Assembly (NCBI GenBank): GCA_016783965.1 | Contig: JADHVO010000001.1 | Span: forward strand, 310,001 to 374,000 | Source: Alphaproteobacteria bacterium | Lineage (GTDB): Bacteria > Pseudomonadota > Alphaproteobacteria > Micropepsales > Micropepsaceae | DNA length: 64,000 bases | Direction of reading: 5' to 3' | Part shown: in pieces, positions 61,784 to 64,000 of the stretch | How the letters are laid out: every line of letters begins with the position of its first letter | Position numbering within the stretch: position 1 is the first letter of the stretch | Notes under the pieces: generated by a model | What the model saw: only the letters and a program-made list of their open reading frames with translations | What the model was told of the DNA's origin: nothing | Database searches by the model: none | Program-made: the position numbers and the translations under genes

Positions 61784-63022
61784 ATGCGTCCCATGGACAA
61801 CGGCAGAAACGGCGGCGCCTCGACCGACCGCTACAACAAGAAGAAGGAAGCGATCATCGCGGCCGCCGCCGGCATCCTGAACCGGCGCGGCGTGCGCGGC
61901 ATGACGCTGGCCGACGTGGCGGCGAGCGTCGATCTGATCACCACCTCCGTCACCTACTACTTCAAGAAAAAGGAAGACCTCGCCGTCGCCTGCTACCTGC
62001 GCGGCATCGAGCGGTTCGACGCGCTGATCGGGACCGCGCTCACCGAGCCCGACCCGCCCGCGCGCCTGCTGAAATTCCTCGACCTCTACCTCGCCCTGCA
62101 CAAGCGCATCCGCGAGGGCGACGAACCGCCGGTCGCCGTATTCAGCGACATCCGTGCGCTCAAGGAGCCGCACCGCCAGGTCGCGGGCAAGGCCTACGGC
62201 CAGTTCTTCCGCAAGGTGCGCTCGCTGTTTCGTGCGCCGGGCAACGAATGGCTCGACCGCCGCATGTCGACCGCGCGCACCCACATGCTGATGGAGCAGA
62301 TGTTCTGGGCCGTCACCTGGCTGCCGCGCTACGACCTCGACGATTACGGGCGCGTGCGCGACCGCATGTTCGACATCATGGTGCATGGCGTGGCGCCCGA
62401 CAGTGCCACATGGAGGCCCGCGCGCCTGCCCGAGTTGCCGCCGCCCACTGATGCCACCGAAGCGCAGCGCGAGACCTTCCTGACCGCCGCCACGCGCCTG
62501 ATCAACCAGCGCGGCTATCGCGGCGCGTCGGTCGAGAAGATCTCAGAGCAGCTCAACGTCACGAAAGGTTCGTTCTACCACCACAACGACGCCAAGGATG
62601 AACTCGTGGTCGAATGCTTCGAGCGCACCTTCGAGGTGATGCGCCGCGTGCAGTCCGCCGCGCTGAACGAGGCCGGCGACTACTGGCAGAAGATTTCATC
62701 CGCCGCCGCGACGCTGGTCGAGTTCCAACTCTCCGACCGCGGCCCGCTGCTGCGCTCGTCCGCGCTAGCCGCACTGCCCGAGCACATGCGCATCGCGATG
62801 GTCGAGCGTGCCAACCGCGTGTCGGAACGTTTCGCCGCCATGATCTCCGACGGCGTGGCGGAGGGCTCGATCCGCCCCGTCGATCCCTACATCGCGGCGC
62901 AGATGCTGAACGCCACGCTGAACGCAGCGTCCGACCTCCCCTTCACCATCCCCGACGTCGCTGCCTTCGACGCCCCCGCCCTCTACGCCAAGCCGATGCT
63001 GATGGGTGTGTTCTCCCGGTAG
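61784..63022 (+). CDS. TetR/AcrR regulator with two TetR DNA-binding domains
   Basis: 412 residues, twice the usual TetR length. First TetR helix-turn-helix at about residues 19-68 (KKKEAIIAAAAGILNRRGVRGMTLADVAASVD, TTSVTYYFKKKEDL), second at about 226-275 (FLTAATRLINQRGYRGASVEKISEQLNVTKGSFYHHNDAKDEL), each followed by a ligand-binding helical region. One polypeptide may therefore bind two half-sites or act as a covalent dimer. It starts 17 bp after the symporter trio, so it is likely in the same operon and likely regulates it. ATG 61793 is an alternative start. Confidence 0.88.
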   Translation: MRPMDNGRNGGASTDRYNKKKEAIIAAAAGILNRRGVRGMTLADVAASVDLITTSVTYYFKKKEDLAVACYLRGIERFDALIGTALTEPDPPARLLKFLDLYLALHKRIREGDEPPVAVFSDIRALKEPHRQVAGKAYGQFFRKVRSLFRAPGNEWLDRRMSTARTHMLMEQMFWAVTWLPRYDLDDYGRVRDRMFDIMVHGVAPDSATWRPARLPELPPPTDATEAQRETFLTAATRLINQRGYRGASVEKISEQLNVTKGSFYHHNDAKDELVVECFERTFEVMRRVQSAALNEAGDYWQKISSAAATLVEFQLSDRGPLLRSSALAALPEHMRIAMVERANRVSERFAAMISDGVAEGSIRPVDPYIAAQMLNATLNAASDLPFTIPDVAAFDAPALYAKPMLMGVFSR

Positions 63023-63039
63023 GGAGCGGGCAGCGAGAT

Positions 63040-63107
63040 GCGAATTGGAGAAACCGGCGGAGAAGCGGCCCAACGCCGCTACTCGCAACTCCCTATTCGC
63101 CTTTTTC
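63040..63107 (+). terminator. Rho-independent-like terminator after the TetR gene
   Basis: GCGAATTGGAG (63040-63050) can pair with CTCCCTATTCGC (63089-63100) with bulges, enclosing a perfect inner hairpin AGCGGC-CCAAC-GCCGCT (63064-63080), followed by CTTTTTC. It ends the symporter-TetR transcript, leaving the final SDR with its own promoter. Confidence 0.5.
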
Positions 63108-63144
63108 GAGACCCGGGTTTGTTTTGTCACGTCGCGTGCCTAAA

Positions 63145-63159
63145 CTGACAATAAGTCAG
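63145..63159. promoter_or_regulatory. Palindromic operator candidate before the last SDR gene
   Basis: CTGAC-AATAA-GTCAG, a perfect 15-bp palindrome with an AT-rich centre, lies 35 bp upstream of the SDR start and just after the TetR-type gene. Size and symmetry suit a TetR-family operator. Confidence 0.4.
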
Positions 63160-63194
63160 CGCCCAAAATAAGGACGCGCTTCGGGAGGAACTGT

Positions 63195-64000
63195 TTGGAT
63201 CGCTTGAAAGGCAAGATCGCCGTCATCACGGGTGCCGCCGCCGGCATCGGGCGCGGTACCGTCGAGTTGTTTGTCTCTGAAGGCGCGAAAGTCATCGCCG
63301 CCGACGTGCAGGACGAAAAAGGCCATGAGCTGGAGCGCCGCTTCAACGGCCAGGTGAAGTTCCTCCACTGCGACGTCACCAGCGAGGAGAACATCAAGGC
63401 CACCATGCAGGCGGCGGTCGACACGTTCGGCGGCCTCGACATCCTGTTCAACAATGCCGGCGCCGGCGGCAGCCCCAACACCATCGAGGATATGACTGGC
63501 GAAGCCTGGGACCGCTCGATGAACCTGCTGTTGCGATCCGTCGCGCTCGGCATCCGCTATGCCATCCCGCACATGAAGGCGCGCGGCGGCGGCTCGATCA
63601 TCAACACGGCATCGGTGGCGGCGTTGCAAGCCGGCGCGGGGCCGGTGGCGTATTCGGTGGCGAAGGCCGGCGTGATCCATCTGACCACCATCAGCGCTGC
63701 GCAGCTCGGTCGCAGCAAGATCCGCGTCAACGCGATCTGCCCGGGCCTGATCCTGACCGACATCTTCACCAGCGGTGCTCGTGCGATGGGAGCGCCGGAC
63801 GCGATGCTGGACATGATCCGCGAGAACATGGCCAAGGGCGCCCCCGACGCGCAGCCAATCCCGAAAGGCGGCCTGCCGGCGGACATCGCGAAGGCCTGCC
63901 TCTACTTCGCCTCCGACGATTCCGAATTCGTCACCGGCACGCACATCGTGGTCGACGGCGGCATGACCACCGGCCCGCGCCATGCCTGGGACCCGGATGA
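63195..64000 (+). CDS. SDR family oxidoreductase, 3' end beyond window
   Basis: The start is a TTG at 63195, with GGGAGGAA 4-10 nt upstream; no ATG exists near the fold start. About 268 residues are visible. Motifs: TGAAAGIGRG, NNAGAGG, catalytic Ser in NTASVAALQ, YSVAKAG, and NAICPGLILTDI; C-terminal GTHIVVDGGMTTG is the usual end strand, so only a short piece is missing. A classical SDR distinct from the MFE-2-like SDRs at 1959 and 19472. It may act on the compound imported by the adjacent symporters. Confidence 0.88.
   Translation, partial: MDRLKGKIAVITGAAAGIGRGTVELFVSEGAKVIAADVQDEKGHELERRFNGQVKFLHCDVTSEENIKATMQAAVDTFGGLDILFNNAGAGGSPNTIEDMTGEAWDRSMNLLLRSVALGIRYAIPHMKARGGGSIINTASVAALQAGAGPVAYSVAKAGVIHLTTISAAQLGRSKIRVNAICPGLILTDIFTSGARAMGAPDAMLDMIRENMAKGAPDAQPIPKGGLPADIAKACLYFASDDSEFVTGTHIVVDGGMTTGPRHAWDPD

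Overview
The window is GC-rich, densely coded chromosomal DNA from an alphaproteobacterium. The clearest marker is a GcrA cell-cycle regulator (48018-48476). Compact alphaproteobacterial gene order, an Ada-AlkA fusion, paired PAS_5 proteins and a possible EcfG-type promoter fit this. A soil or freshwater lineage near Rhizomicrobium/Caulobacterales is my guess; genus is not determinable from the sequence alone. I saw no rRNA, tRNA, CRISPR array, insertion sequence, integrase or phage gene.

Layout. 1-1.6 kb: the end of an outer-membrane beta-barrel gene, a HiPIP and a cupredoxin, which look like a periplasmic electron-transfer module. 1.8-14 kb: a small stress-like protein, an SDR, soluble transhydrogenase, an ABC-2 type exporter (ATPase plus two permeases), an unknown secreted protein, a lipoprotein hydrolase, a UDG-superfamily protein, an acyl-CoA dehydrogenase, two PAS_5 paralogues and a luciferase-like flavin enzyme. 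14-24 kb: CPBP protease, CNT nucleoside transporter, a pnuC / NadR-type kinase / acyltransferase operon, an SDR, a CPA1 antiporter whose last codons lie in an intergenic palindromic repeat, and VOC and DUF1330 genes. 24-31 kb: a decayed histidine kinase, a crotonase-family enzyme, and the prkA-yeaH-spoVR operon. 31-38 kb: GNAT plus sulfatase, terB-sixA-phosphotransferase, metZ with a coupled HExxH protein, osmC and apaG. 38-48 kb: folE, argE, a secreted ExbD-like protein, HAD, hslO, an AraC regulator, argF-argD. 48-57 kb: gcrA, glutathione peroxidase, a phosphotransferase, a porin-like protein, phoR-phoU-phoB, and an Ada/AlkA - Ogt - ICL/PEPM operon. 57-64 kb: three tandem GPH-type sugar symporters, a double-headed TetR regulator and an SDR that runs off the end.

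Genes are packed by translational coupling (ATGA, GTGA, TTGA and TGATG junctions). A recurrent feature is that convergent neighbours share exactly four bases, nearly always CTAG, so both stop codons overlap. The most testable regulatory signals are a three-repeat Pho box overlapping the end of phoR, a DnaA-box-like site and a GANTC site upstream of gcrA, and an EcfG-like promoter at about 1.73 kb. No clearly new multi-gene defence or mobile system was found. The best candidates for undescribed biology are the electron-transfer module at the left edge, the HExxH protein fused by overlap to metZ, the acyltransferase coupled to NAD salvage, and the triple-symporter/double-TetR locus.
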